DNA of 64,000 bases, from contig NZ_FXWJ01000005.1 of assembly GCF_900177795.1 (NCBI RefSeq), positions 310,001 through 374,000 of the forward strand, read 5' to 3'. Numbering within the stretch: the first letter of the stretch is position 1; every line of letters starts with the position of its first letter. Positions 7,974 to 15,852 of the stretch are shown one piece after another. The notes under the pieces were generated by a model, which saw only the letters and a list, made by a program, of their open reading frames with translations, did not search any database and was not told the origin of the DNA. The stretch is from Plantibacter elymi (nom. nud.). GTDB lineage: Bacteria > Actinomycetota > Actinomycetes > Actinomycetales > Microbacteriaceae. Both the position numbers and the translations under genes were made by a program.

Positions 7974-9284
7974 ATGACGCTTCGTACTTCATCCCGCCGT
8001 CGGACCCGACTGGCCGCAGTCGCCCTCGGCGTCTCGGCCCTCATGCTCGGCGCGACCGCCTGCTCCAGCGGCGGCGGCGCCCCGAGTGGCAGCGCCACCC
8101 TCTGGGGCCTCACCGGCACCGACGAGGACACCGTCCTCGGCCCGTCGCTCAAGGAGTGGAACGGCGCCAACGCCGATGGCCAGATCGCAGCGACCTACTT
8201 CCAGAACGACGCCTACAAGACCAAGATCCGCACCGCCGTCGGCGCGGGCAGCGCTCCGACCATCATCTACAGCTGGGCGGGCGGGACCCTGAACTCCTAC
8301 GTGGACGCCGGCAAGGTCGCCGACATCACCTCGGAGACCGCGGACGCCAAGGGCAAGTTCCTCGAGTCCGTCTGGAACCAGGGCGTCATCGACGACAAGG
8401 TCTACGCGGTGCCGATGAACGCCACCACGCCGATCATGTTCTATTACAACAAGGACGTCCTGAAGGCCGCCGGCGTCGAGGTCCCGACGACCTTCGACGA
8501 GATCGTCGACGCCATCCCCAAGCTCAAGGCCGCAGGCGTGGCCCCGTTCTCGCTCGCCGGCGCTTCCAAGTGGCCGTCGCTCATGTGGGAGGAGTACCTC
8601 GTCGACCGTGTCGCCGGCCCCGAGGCCTTCAACAAGATCATGGCCGGTGAAGCCGACGCGTGGAGCGACCCCGGCATCATCGAGGCGAACGAGAAGATCC
8701 AGGAGCTCGTGAAGGCCGGTGCCTTCGTCGACGGCTACGCCTCGGTCACCGCCGACAGCAACGCCGACGTCGCCCTGCTCTACACGGGCAAGGCCGCGAT
8801 GATGCTCCAGGGCGCCTGGGTCATGACGACCTTCAAGCAGCAGGCGGCCGAGTTCGCCGAGAAGGGTCTCGGTTACACGACCTTCCCCGCCGTCACCGGT
8901 GGCAAGGGCGACCCGTCGAACATCGTGGGCAACCCGTCCGGGTACTTCTCCATCTCCGCCTCGGCGACGAAGGAGCAGAAGGCCAGCGCGCTCAAGTACC
9001 TCACCGAGGGTGTGTTCGACAAGGGCTACATCGACCGCATGGTCGAGGCCGGTCAGGTGCCGCCGATCACGGGTATCGACGACCAGATCGCGGACGCCGG
9101 CGGCGACTTCGGCACGACCGTCTACGACCTGACGAAGAACGCGAAGAACTTCCAGATGTCCTGGGACCAGGCGCTCCCGCCCGCACAGGCGACCGCGCTG
9201 CTGACGAACCTCGACCAGCTGTTCAACCTGCAGATCACGCCGCAGGAGTTCTCCGACAACATGAACAAGACGATCGGACAGTGA
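7974..9284 (+). CDS. sugar ABC transporter substrate-binding lipoprotein (CUT1)
   Basis: A 436-residue solute-binding protein anchored to the outer face of the membrane. It has a basic N-terminus, a hydrophobic stretch and the lipobox LGATAC with C30 as lipidation site. The mature part has the CUT1 pattern, including MNATTPIMFYYNKDVL (split by a hydrophobic strand) and MLQGAW. ATG 7974 follows AAGGAGAG (7960-7967). Two CUT1 permeases follow at once, but no ATPase gene, so the importer must borrow an ATPase encoded elsewhere, as MsiK-type systems do in actinobacteria. The ligand is probably a di- or oligosaccharide, given the ThuA and oxidoreductase genes in the operon. Confidence 0.92.
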   Translation: MTLRTSSRRRTRLAAVALGVSALMLGATACSSGGGAPSGSATLWGLTGTDEDTVLGPSLKEWNGANADGQIAATYFQNDAYKTKIRTAVGAGSAPTIIYSWAGGTLNSYVDAGKVADITSETADAKGKFLESVWNQGVIDDKVYAVPMNATTPIMFYYNKDVLKAAGVEVPTTFDEIVDAIPKLKAAGVAPFSLAGASKWPSLMWEEYLVDRVAGPEAFNKIMAGEADAWSDPGIIEANEKIQELVKAGAFVDGYASVTADSNADVALLYTGKAAMMLQGAWVMTTFKQQAAEFAEKGLGYTTFPAVTGGKGDPSNIVGNPSGYFSISASATKEQKASALKYLTEGVFDKGYIDRMVEAGQVPPITGIDDQIADAGGDFGTTVYDLTKNAKNFQMSWDQALPPAQATALLTNLDQLFNLQITPQEFSDNMNKTIGQ

Positions 9285-9291
9285 TCTCCCG

Positions 9292-10218
9292 ATGACCGTC
9301 ACCCGTCCATTGAACGGGGCCCGAGGGGCCGGTGCGGCAGCGATGCGCCGCCGCACCGGCCCCAGTGGCTGGATGGTCGCGCCGGCGCTGGGCTTCTTCC
9401 TCGTCTTCGCGATCATCCCGCTCATCGTCGCCCTGTACCTGAGCTTCACCCGCTGGGACGCGATCACCGATCCCGCGTGGGTCGGCCTCGACAACTGGGC
9501 CTCGGTCCTCGTCGACCCGGTCGCGATCGACGCCCTCGTCCTGACCCTCAAGGTCATCGTGATCTCCTGGATCGTCCAGACCCCGATCAGCCTGCTGCTC
9601 GGGACCTGGACCGCCGGCAAGCAGCGCAACCGGGCCGTCCTCGGCGCGATCTTCTTCCTGCCGCTCCTGCTGTCGTCGGCGGCGACGGCCATCGCGTTCA
9701 AGGCGATCCTCGACCCGAACTTCGGCCTGTCGGCGTCGCTCGGCATCCCGTTCCTCAAGCAGGACTGGCTCGGCAACCAGCAGCTCGTGCTCTTCGTCGT
9801 GATCTTCATCATCGCGTGGCAGTTCGTGCCCTTCCACACGCTCCTGTTCCAGGGTGGCGTGCGACAGATCCCGGCGTCCCTCTACGAGGCGGCCGAGATC
9901 GACGGCGCGGGGACGGTCAAGCAGTTCTTCCACATCACGCTCCCGCAGCTGCGGTACACGCTCGTGACGTCCTCCACGCTCATGATCATCGGTTCGCTCA
10001 CCTACTTCGACGTGATCTTCGTGCTCACCGGCGGCGTTCCGAGCGCGGGCACCCGCATCCTCCCGATCCTCATGTACGTGACGGGCTTCTCCGCGAGCCA
10101 GTTCGGGCAGGCGAGCGTCATGGCGATCATCCTGGCCGTCATCGGTCTCGCCATCGCCCTGCTGCTCACCAAGCTCAGCGGCTTCGCCAAGATGGACAGC
10201 CAACAGGAGGGCCTGTGA
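9292..10218 (+). CDS. sugar ABC transporter permease, MalF-type
   Basis: A 308-residue inner-membrane permease with about six hydrophobic segments. The cytoplasmic EAA loop (YEAAEIDGAGTVKQFFHITL, about 201-220) docks onto the ATPase. It starts 7 bp after the binding-protein stop and its own stop overlaps the next start by one base, so the three transport genes are translationally linked. The ATG at 9292 has no clear ribosome binding site, consistent with coupling to the upstream gene. Family and role are firm; substrate follows the operon. Confidence 0.92.
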   Translation: MTVTRPLNGARGAGAAAMRRRTGPSGWMVAPALGFFLVFAIIPLIVALYLSFTRWDAITDPAWVGLDNWASVLVDPVAIDALVLTLKVIVISWIVQTPISLLLGTWTAGKQRNRAVLGAIFFLPLLLSSAATAIAFKAILDPNFGLSASLGIPFLKQDWLGNQQLVLFVVIFIIAWQFVPFHTLLFQGGVRQIPASLYEAAEIDGAGTVKQFFHITLPQLRYTLVTSSTLMIIGSLTYFDVIFVLTGGVPSAGTRILPILMYVTGFSASQFGQASVMAIILAVIGLAIALLLTKLSGFAKMDSQQEGL

Positions 10219-11171
10219 TGTCAGCGACCAACCGACTCACGAAGCCCGGCGCACTGCCGACCGGGAGCCTCGACACCGTCAGCGTTTCGACCGCCGGTTC
10301 GCGACGCGGCCGCCCGGCCGAGCACGAGACGCGAGGCAAGCGCCCCCGAGGTGCCCGCCGCAAACCGAACATCATCGGCGGTATCGGCGCCTGGATCTGG
10401 CTGCTCATCATCGTGCTGCCGATCTACTACATCGTCATCACGAGCGTGCGTCCGCAGGCCGGGTTCTTCTCGAGCAACCAGCTCATCCCACCGACCGATC
10501 CGACGCTCGACGGCTACGCCCTCGTCCTGCAGAGCGACTTCTTCCTGTACCTCGGGAACAGCGTCATCATCACCGTCGCGAGCGTCGCCGTCACCGTGTT
10601 CGTCTGCCTCATGGCGTCGTACGCGATCGTCCGGACCAACTCGCGGTTCACGCGGGGAGCGTTCTCGTTCTTCCTGCTCGGCCTCGCGATCCCGCTGCAG
10701 GCGACGATCATCCCGCTGTTCTACATGCTCAGCAAGGCGGGACTCTACGACACCCTCCTGGCGCTGATCCTGCCGTCGATCGGCTTCGCGTTGCCCGTCA
10801 CCGTGCTCATCCTGTCGAACTTCATCCGCGACATCCCCAAGGAGCTGTTCGAGTCGATGACCGTCGACGGGGCGTCGAGCTGGCGGACCCTCGTCTCGCT
10901 CGTCCTCCCGCTCGCCCGGCCGGCGATCGTCACCGTCGCGCTCTACAACGCGCTCAACGTGTGGAACGGGTTCCTGTTCCCACTCGTGCTCACGCAGTCG
11001 CCGAGCAACCGCGTGCTGCCGTTGTCGCTGTGGACGTTCCAGGGCTCGTTCAGCGTGAACGTGCCGGCGGTGCTCGCCGCCGTGGTCCTGTCGACCCTGC
11101 CGATCTTCATCCTGTACCTGTTCGGCCGACGCCAGTTGATCAGTGGCATGACCGCCGGCTTCAGCAAGTAG
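10218..11171 (+). CDS. sugar ABC transporter permease, MalG-type
   Basis: A 317-residue partner permease with about six membrane spans and an EAA loop around FESMTVDGASSWRTL. Its first 50 residues form a basic, disordered-looking extension (many R, K, P and G) before the first span, longer than is usual for the family. The ATG overlaps the previous stop (TGATG), and CAGGAGGG (10205-10211) supplies a strong binding site. It forms the channel with the MalF-type gene before it. A 49-bp gap separates it from the ThuA gene. Confidence 0.92.
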   Translation: MSATNRLTKPGALPTGSLDTVSVSTAGSRRGRPAEHETRGKRPRGARRKPNIIGGIGAWIWLLIIVLPIYYIVITSVRPQAGFFSSNQLIPPTDPTLDGYALVLQSDFFLYLGNSVIITVASVAVTVFVCLMASYAIVRTNSRFTRGAFSFFLLGLAIPLQATIIPLFYMLSKAGLYDTLLALILPSIGFALPVTVLILSNFIRDIPKELFESMTVDGASSWRTLVSLVLPLARPAIVTVALYNALNVWNGFLFPLVLTQSPSNRVLPLSLWTFQGSFSVNVPAVLAAVVLSTLPIFILYLFGRRQLISGMTAGFSK

Positions 11172-11220
11172 TGCTGGTCTCGAGCCGACCAATGACCGAA
11201 CCATCCCCTGAGAGGAACAC

Positions 11221-11916
11221 ATGACTGACAAGCAGGCGCTCGTGGTGCGAGGCGGCTGGGACGGGCACATGCCCGTCGAGACGACCGCGGCCTTCATCCC
11301 CTTCCTGGAGGCGAACGGGTTCACCGTCCGCGTCGAGGACGGGACCACCGTCTACACGGACACCGACTACCTCGACACGGTCGACCTCATCGTGCAGATC
11401 AACACGATGAACACCATCGAGCCGGAGGAGTTCGCCTGCCTGCAACGCGCCGTCCTGAACGGGACGGGCATGGCCGGTTGGCACGGCGGGATCGCGGACT
11501 CGTACCGCAACAACGCCGACTATCTCCACATGATCGGTGGCCAGTTCGCGCACCACGCCGGCAAGGACCCGGCCGAGCGGACGGGGGAGCAGTCCGACAA
11601 CTACATCCCTTACACCGTCCATATCACCGAGTACGGCCGGACGCACCCCATCACGGAGGGGATCGACGACTTCGACCTCGTCACCGAGCAGTACTGGGTG
11701 CTGAGCGACGAGTACAACGACGTCCTCGCGACGACGACGCAGGAGGTGCGGCCCTGGGACGCGTGGAACCGTCCCGTCACGGCGCCCGCCATCTGGACGC
11801 GGCAGTGGGGGAAGGGAAGGATCTTCGTGTCCGCTCCCGGCCACCGCATCGAGATCGTGGAAGACCCGAACGTCCGCACCATCATCGAAAGGGGCCTGCT
11901 GTGGGCAGCACGCTGA
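11221..11916 (+). CDS. ThuA-like family protein
   Basis: A 231-residue ThuA-family protein, a flavodoxin/glutamine-amidotransferase-like fold without a confirmed general reaction. The family sequence MAGWHGGIADSYRNN (about 82-96) and the VLSDEYNDVLATT region are clear. In Sinorhizobium, thuA is needed with the oxidoreductase thuB for using trehalose and related disaccharides through 3-keto derivatives. Here it also sits between CUT1 transporter genes and an oxidoreductase, so the same kind of pathway is inferred. GAGAGGAAC precedes the ATG. Its last 16 bases overlap the start of the next gene. Confidence 0.88.
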   Translation: MTDKQALVVRGGWDGHMPVETTAAFIPFLEANGFTVRVEDGTTVYTDTDYLDTVDLIVQINTMNTIEPEEFACLQRAVLNGTGMAGWHGGIADSYRNNADYLHMIGGQFAHHAGKDPAERTGEQSDNYIPYTVHITEYGRTHPITEGIDDFDLVTEQYWVLSDEYNDVLATTTQEVRPWDAWNRPVTAPAIWTRQWGKGRIFVSAPGHRIEIVEDPNVRTIIERGLLWAAR

Positions 11917-13055
11917 ACGGAGTGTCCGAGACCGCAGGAGGATCCGTCTTCCGGGTCGGTGTCATCGGCGTCGGCAACATCTCGAAGCAGTACTTCGCCG
12001 AGTTCCCGAAACTGCCGAACCTCGAGCTCGTCGTCGTCGCGGACCTCGACCTCGCCCGCGCTGCGGAGGTCGCCGCCGAACAGGGCGTGCGGTCGTCGAG
12101 CGTCGACGAGCTGCTCGCCGACCCCGAGGTCGACGTCGTCCTGAACCTCACCATCCCGGCCGCGCACGCCGAGGTCGCGCTCCGAGCCCTCGAGGCCGGC
12201 AAGCACGTCTACGGGGAGAAGCCCCTGGCCCTGTCGACCGCCGAGGCGCGACCGGTGCTCGAGCTCGCGGCGGCGAAGGGACTCCGCGTCGGCAGCGCAC
12301 CGGACACCGTCCTCGGGTCGGGCGTCCAGACGGCGCTCGCCGTGCTCGACAGCGGCGCCATCGGTCGGCCGATCGCCGCAGCCGTCGCCTGGAGCGCCCC
12401 GGGACACGAGCTGTGGCACCCGGCCCCCGCGTTCTACTACCAGCCGGGTGGCGGACCGCTCCTCGACATGGGCCCGTACTACCTGACGAGCCTCGTGTCG
12501 TTCTTCGGTCCCGTCGTACGGGTGTCGGGCGCGGTCGCGCGGTCGGATCGTGAGCGGACGGTGGCGACGGGGGCGCTGGCCGGGACGCCGATCCCGGTGC
12601 ACGAGGAGGTCGACACGCACGTCACCGCGATCCTCGAGCACGCGAGCGGGGTGGTCTCGACCGTGACGGTGTCGTTCGAGGTGTGGGCGAGCCGCGTGCC
12701 GCTCTTCGAGGTCTACGGGACGGGCGGGACGGTCGCCGTGCCCGACCCGAACCGGTTCTCGGACCCGGTGGAGATCGCGACGGCCGACGACCGCACGTGG
12801 CGTGCCGTCCCCGACAGTGCCGGATTCGTCGACGCCGGGCGCGGCGTGGGCCTGTCCGACCTGGCCGAGGCGATCGAACAGGGCCGACCGCATCGGGCCT
12901 CGGGTGACCTCGCGTTCCACGTGTTGGAGATCATGGAGGCGATCATCGTCGCCGGTCGTGAGCACCGCGTCGTGGAGCTGACGAGCACCGTCCCCCGCCC
13001 GGCACCGGTGGCCCGCGAACTGTCACTTCAGCACAGTTCCAGCCGCTCGGACTAG
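11901..13055 (+). CDS. Gfo/Idh/MocA-family oxidoreductase, ThuB-like position
   Basis: A 384-residue oxidoreductase with Rossmann motif GVGNIS near residues 22-27, the EKP motif in YGEKPLAL, and the GGGPLLDMGPYYLT substrate-domain signature. GTG 11901 was chosen because AAAGGGG lies about 7 bases upstream and the overlap with thuA suits coupling. It resembles the oxidoreductase at 53497 in the APDTVLG.GVQ and DMGPYYLT segments. Its last residues are unusual: the frame runs into a family B element from 13011, which supplies the final 14 residues (ARELSLQHSSSRSD) and the stop. The original C-terminus was probably shorter. The sugar substrate is unknown. Confidence 0.88.
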   Translation: MGSTLNGVSETAGGSVFRVGVIGVGNISKQYFAEFPKLPNLELVVVADLDLARAAEVAAEQGVRSSSVDELLADPEVDVVLNLTIPAAHAEVALRALEAGKHVYGEKPLALSTAEARPVLELAAAKGLRVGSAPDTVLGSGVQTALAVLDSGAIGRPIAAAVAWSAPGHELWHPAPAFYYQPGGGPLLDMGPYYLTSLVSFFGPVVRVSGAVARSDRERTVATGALAGTPIPVHEEVDTHVTAILEHASGVVSTVTVSFEVWASRVPLFEVYGTGGTVAVPDPNRFSDPVEIATADDRTWRAVPDSAGFVDAGRGVGLSDLAEAIEQGRPHRASGDLAFHVLEIMEAIIVAGREHRVVELTSTVPRPAPVARELSLQHSSSRSD

Positions 13056-13077
13056 CGTCGAGTGACAGTTCGCGGGC
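13011..13077. repeat. family B element, copy 2 (67 bp)
   Basis: This copy has the same length as copy 1 and the same perfect 17-bp terminal inverted repeats (GCCCGCGAACTGTCACT at 13011, complement ending 13077). It is inverted relative to copy 1 and differs at about six interior positions, mostly transitions. It overlaps the end of the oxidoreductase gene and gives it its stop codon. The right flank AGGGG is shared with copy 1. Confidence 0.88.
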
Positions 13078-13135
13078 AGGGGAGGGGACCGGATGGTGTG
13101 CGAGGATGGGCTGATCCGAGCACACATTTGGGGGA

Positions 13136-13777
13136 ATGATGTCGTTCACACGAGCACACCGACGTCCGGTCGTCACCGTCCTGACGATCGCCGCAGCACT
13201 GGCGTTGGCCGGCTGTTCGGGCGGCGCGGGAGCATCGACGCCCGCACCGACCGAGACCGTGACCACGACGGCCACGCCGACATCGTCGCCGACGCCGACC
13301 GGTCCCGACCTCGCCGATCCCGCGTCCTGGATCGTGTCGTTCACCGGGCTCGGCCCGATCGAGGTCGGCGCGCCGATCGAGGGCACGGCGTCGTTCATGA
13401 CCGCCTTCACCGTGGCGACGCAGGAGGCCTGCCCGTGGGTGACCGCCTACGCCGCCGACGGACTGCCTTCCGTCTGGCTCCCCGATCCGCAGAGCACCGG
13501 CGTCGTGAACCAGATCGTCCTGCAGGCATGGGGCGGGCCCGCGTCTGCGGTGGTCGCCGCCTCGCCGACGACCGCTGAGGGCGTCGGCGTCGGATCCACC
13601 CTCGAGGAACTGCGGGCCGCCTACCCGGCGCTCACCGAGCAGCAGGGCAAGTACGCCGTCTTCTACGCCGTCACCGACGACGCCGGACACTGGATCAACT
13701 TCTCGGTGACCGACGACCTCGTCGACGGCATCGTGGTCCGCGACGAAGCGAAGATCGACAGCGAGTACTGCGGCTGA
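13136..13777 (+). CDS. secreted lipoprotein of unknown function
   Basis: A 213-residue protein with a signal peptide and lipobox (LALAGC, C27), followed by a Thr/Pro/Ser-rich linker to about residue 60 that would hold the globular part away from the membrane. The globular part has two cysteines (near 100 and at the C-terminus) and no domain I recognise. The region ASVLEELRAAYPALTE-like (near 155) recalls periplasmic proteins that score a time-ordered slope, but this is not diagnostic. The start is ATG 13136 or 13139; GGGGG just before favours 13139. It ends 6 bp from the convergent phosphoesterase. Confidence 0.72.
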   Translation: MMSFTRAHRRPVVTVLTIAAALALAGCSGGAGASTPAPTETVTTTATPTSSPTPTGPDLADPASWIVSFTGLGPIEVGAPIEGTASFMTAFTVATQEACPWVTAYAADGLPSVWLPDPQSTGVVNQIVLQAWGGPASAVVAASPTTAEGVGVGSTLEELRAAYPALTEQQGKYAVFYAVTDDAGHWINFSVTDDLVDGIVVRDEAKIDSEYCG

Positions 13778-13783
13778 TCCGCC

Positions 13784-14287
13784 TCAGCGGGTGACCGGGA
13801 CGACCCGGACGTCCCTGAGCGCGCCGTCTTCAACCCGAGCGGTCATCATCGTGCACTCCGGTTGACGACGGCGGTCCGTCGGCGAGCCGGGGTTGAGCAG
13901 ACGCAGGCCGGCGGACGAGACCGAATCCCACGGGATGTGGCTGTGCCCGAAGACCAGGACGTCGGTGTCGGGGAAGGCCTCGTCGGCCCGTCGCTCGCGA
14001 CCGGTCGCCGCCCCGGTCTCGTGGACGACGGCGAACCGCAAGCCGTCGAGCTCGAAGCGCGCGACCTCGGGGAGACGCGCGCGGAGGCCTGGGCCGTCAT
14101 TGTTGCCGAAGACGCCAATGAGGTGGGCCGAGCGTGCATCGAGGGCGTCGAGGGTCGCCTCATCGACCCAGTCACCCGCGTGGACGACGACGTCCGCTGC
14201 GTCGACGGCGGCCCAGACCGCGTCGGGCAGGACCTTCGCCCGCTTCGGCAGGTGGGTGTCGGCGAGGAGGAGCAGCGAAGTCGGCAT
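13784..14287 (-). CDS. YfcE/MJ0936-type metallophosphoesterase
   Basis: A 167-residue calcineurin-like phosphoesterase of the small bacterial YfcE class, which hydrolyses phosphodiesters using two metal ions. The metal-binding set is complete: D10 and H12 (ADTH), D39 (HAGDW), N63 or N62 in GNND (61-64), H89 (VVHE) and GHSH (114-117). The length is standard for the class. ATG 14287 fits the family N-terminus (LLLLADTHLP). It faces the lipoprotein gene, and family A repeats lie behind its promoter. The physiological substrate is unknown. Confidence 0.92.
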   Translation of the reverse strand: MPTSLLLLADTHLPKRAKVLPDAVWAAVDAADVVVHAGDWVDEATLDALDARSAHLIGVFGNNDGPGLRARLPEVARFELDGLRFAVVHETGAATGRERRADEAFPDTDVLVFGHSHIPWDSVSSAGLRLLNPGSPTDRRRQPECTMMTARVEDGALRDVRVVPVTR

Positions 14288-14344
14288 GTTCCCACGGAAG
14301 CGGATCGCGCCGACGCCGTCAACCGGGTGGTGGTCCCGCGCCCG

Positions 14345-14455
14345 TCGACAGGCTCAGGGACCGGAGTGGGTTCAGGGACCGGAGCGGGTTCAGGGACCGG
14401 ACGAGGCTCAGGGACCGGCGCGGGTTCAGGGACAGGACCAGGCTGGGCGACCGGG
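14345..14455. repeat. family A direct repeats, about 18-bp period
   Basis: The block starts with TCGACAGGCTCAGGGACCGG and continues with about five copies of TTCAGGGACCGG or GGCTCAGGGACCGG at a period of about 18 bp. It lies between the divergent starts of the phosphoesterase and the hypothetical gene. It looks like local amplification of one half of a family A element. Confidence 0.85.
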
Positions 14456-14509
14456 CTGCGGACCGCCGTTCACGGACGCTCCTGCAGGAGGGGCGACTAG
14501 GGTGATCCC

Positions 14510-15121
14510 ATGCCCGCAACCGACCTTCGTTTCTCCGGGAGGATCGCCGGCTACGGCACCACGGGCGGCGTCCGCATCGTCCTCGGGCTCTGGTCCACCT
14601 CGCCGTTCGGCTCGTTCGCCGACGCGATGATCGAGGACTCCCGCGGCAAACGCCTGCTGCTCGCGCCGACGCAGGAGATCGCCGACTTCATCTCCTCCAC
14701 GTACACCTTCGACGACGTCGAGATCGGCACCGTCGGCTGGACGCGCCTGCCGACGGGGCTCCGCTTCGTGGGCGGTCCGCTCGACACGACCCTCCGCATC
14801 GGCGGGAGCTCTCCGCTCGGCCGGGCGCTGCGGGTCGTCCCCAAACCCGTGGCCGTCAACCCTGTCTGGTTGCAGACCATCGACCCCCTCGCTCGCGTGC
14901 TCCAACCCGGCGCCCGGACGGCAGGCTCCGCCGGCAACGGTCGACGCGAGTACTACGGCGTGACCGGCGCTCGCCGCATCACCGCCGCCACCGCGAGCTG
15001 GTCCGGAGCGGACCTCGGCACCCTCGCCCGACTCGACCCACCTGTGCGCTTCGGCTTCGGCTCCGCGCCGGCCGACCCGCACCTCGTCGACATCGTCACC
15101 ACGGTCCGCCAGCCGGCCTGA
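14510..15121 (+). CDS. conserved hypothetical protein
   Basis: A 203-residue soluble protein without signal peptide or membrane span. I do not recognise a characterised domain; the sequence is globular, with segments such as GRIAGYGTTGGVRIVLGLW and TRLPTGLRFVGGPL. ATG 14510 follows TAGGGT (14498-14503) by 6 bases with no ribosome binding site, a leaderless layout. It stands alone and ends before a long bidirectional hairpin. No function can be proposed. Confidence 0.75.
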   Translation: MPATDLRFSGRIAGYGTTGGVRIVLGLWSTSPFGSFADAMIEDSRGKRLLLAPTQEIADFISSTYTFDDVEIGTVGWTRLPTGLRFVGGPLDTTLRIGGSSPLGRALRVVPKPVAVNPVWLQTIDPLARVLQPGARTAGSAGNGRREYYGVTGARRITAATASWSGADLGTLARLDPPVRFGFGSAPADPHLVDIVTTVRQPA

Positions 15122-15155
15122 GCGGCTCCGGCGTCGCGCGGCTCACCCGCTAGCC

Positions 15156-15245
15156 GGTGCCGGCGTCGCGGGAGGAGATCCGCGTGGTGGCAGGACGTTC
15201 CTCTGCCGGACGTCCTGCTGCGGTGCCGATCTCCTGCTGCCGCAC
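15156..15245. terminator. long imperfect hairpin between convergent genes
   Basis: A 90-bp inverted repeat. CAGGACGT (15191-15198) pairs with ACGTCCTG (15210-15217), GGAGATC (15174-15180) pairs with GATCTCC (about 15228-15234), and the outer GGTGC pairs with GCACC. It lies between the ends of the hypothetical gene and the GNAT gene, so it can serve as a terminator on both strands. It is not one of the multi-copy families in this window. Confidence 0.72.
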
Positions 15246-15255
15246 CGCTGGGTGT

Positions 15256-15693
15256 TCAGCCCCGGCGGACCATCCAGACGTCGACCTCGTCCTCGCGTTC
15301 GAGCGTGAAGCCGTGGCGCTCGTAGAGGCGGCGGGCCGGGCTGCGCTGCAGGACGTTGAGACGGAACGGGCGCGGGTCACCGTCGTCGGTCAGGAGCCGC
15401 GCGAGCACCGCGGTGCCGAGGCCAACGCCCTGGTGCTCGGGTGCGAGGTAGAAGTGCTCGAGCCACCGCTCGTCGGCTTCCGGGCGGAGGGCGACCAGCC
15501 CGGCCGTGACGCCGTCGACCTCGATCACCGAGGTGTGTTCCGGTCGATATCCGTCGAGGAAGCGCTGGCGCACGCGGGTCTCGTCGTAGCGACCGAGGCG
15601 CTCGAGGTCGGGCCGCATGACGACGGCGCGCAGCTCGGCCATCCAGGTCGAGTCGTCGATGGTGGCGGGGCGGAGCGTCCAGGCGGCGGGCAT
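15256..15693 (-). CDS. GNAT-family N-acetyltransferase
   Basis: A 145-residue acetyltransferase. The acetyl-CoA pyrophosphate loop HQGVGLGTAVL (87-97) follows the FYLAPEHQ strand, and the C-terminal RLYERHGF segment is typical of the fold. ATG 15693 (MPAAWTLRPAT) matches the normal start; the frame continues far upstream only as an antisense shadow of the ROK gene. It is divergent from the ROK regulator across a family C repeat. The substrate (small amine, antibiotic or protein terminus) cannot be told. Confidence 0.88.
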   Translation of the reverse strand: MPAAWTLRPATIDDSTWMAELRAVVMRPDLERLGRYDETRVRQRFLDGYRPEHTSVIEVDGVTAGLVALRPEADERWLEHFYLAPEHQGVGLGTAVLARLLTDDGDPRPFRLNVLQRSPARRLYERHGFTLEREDEVDVWMVRRG

Positions 15694-15723
15694 CCGTCCA
15701 GTCAACCATCCACGGCCGGAGGC

Positions 15724-15814
15724 GGGTGAACCGGCACGTGCCCGGGCTCGGGGCACTCCGTGGAAGGCGTGCCCCGAGGGGGTGTGAGTGCCGGGTGAAC
15801 CGGCACGCGCCCGG
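15724..15814. repeat. family C repeat, divergent promoter region
   Basis: GGGTGAACCGGCACGTGCCC at 15724 is repeated at 15794 with one change, and between them CTCGGGGCAC and GTGCCCCGAG form a hairpin. It belongs with the GGCACG-type hairpins at 19.47, 30.1 and 31.25 kb. It lies between the starts of the GNAT and ROK genes. Confidence 0.75.
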
Positions 15815-15852
15815 ATAGGGAACACTGGAGGGATCGAGCAGAGGGTGTGCGT

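Noticed and set aside
6810-9284. An 824-codon frame that would extend the binding protein upstream
   Set aside because: The upstream part lies in another frame of the oxidoreductase gene and is Arg-rich. The signal peptide and AAGGAG place the real start at 7974.
13136-13777. Assigning the lipoprotein to a named family
   Set aside because: Apart from the lipobox and Thr/Pro linker there is no motif that supports a family.
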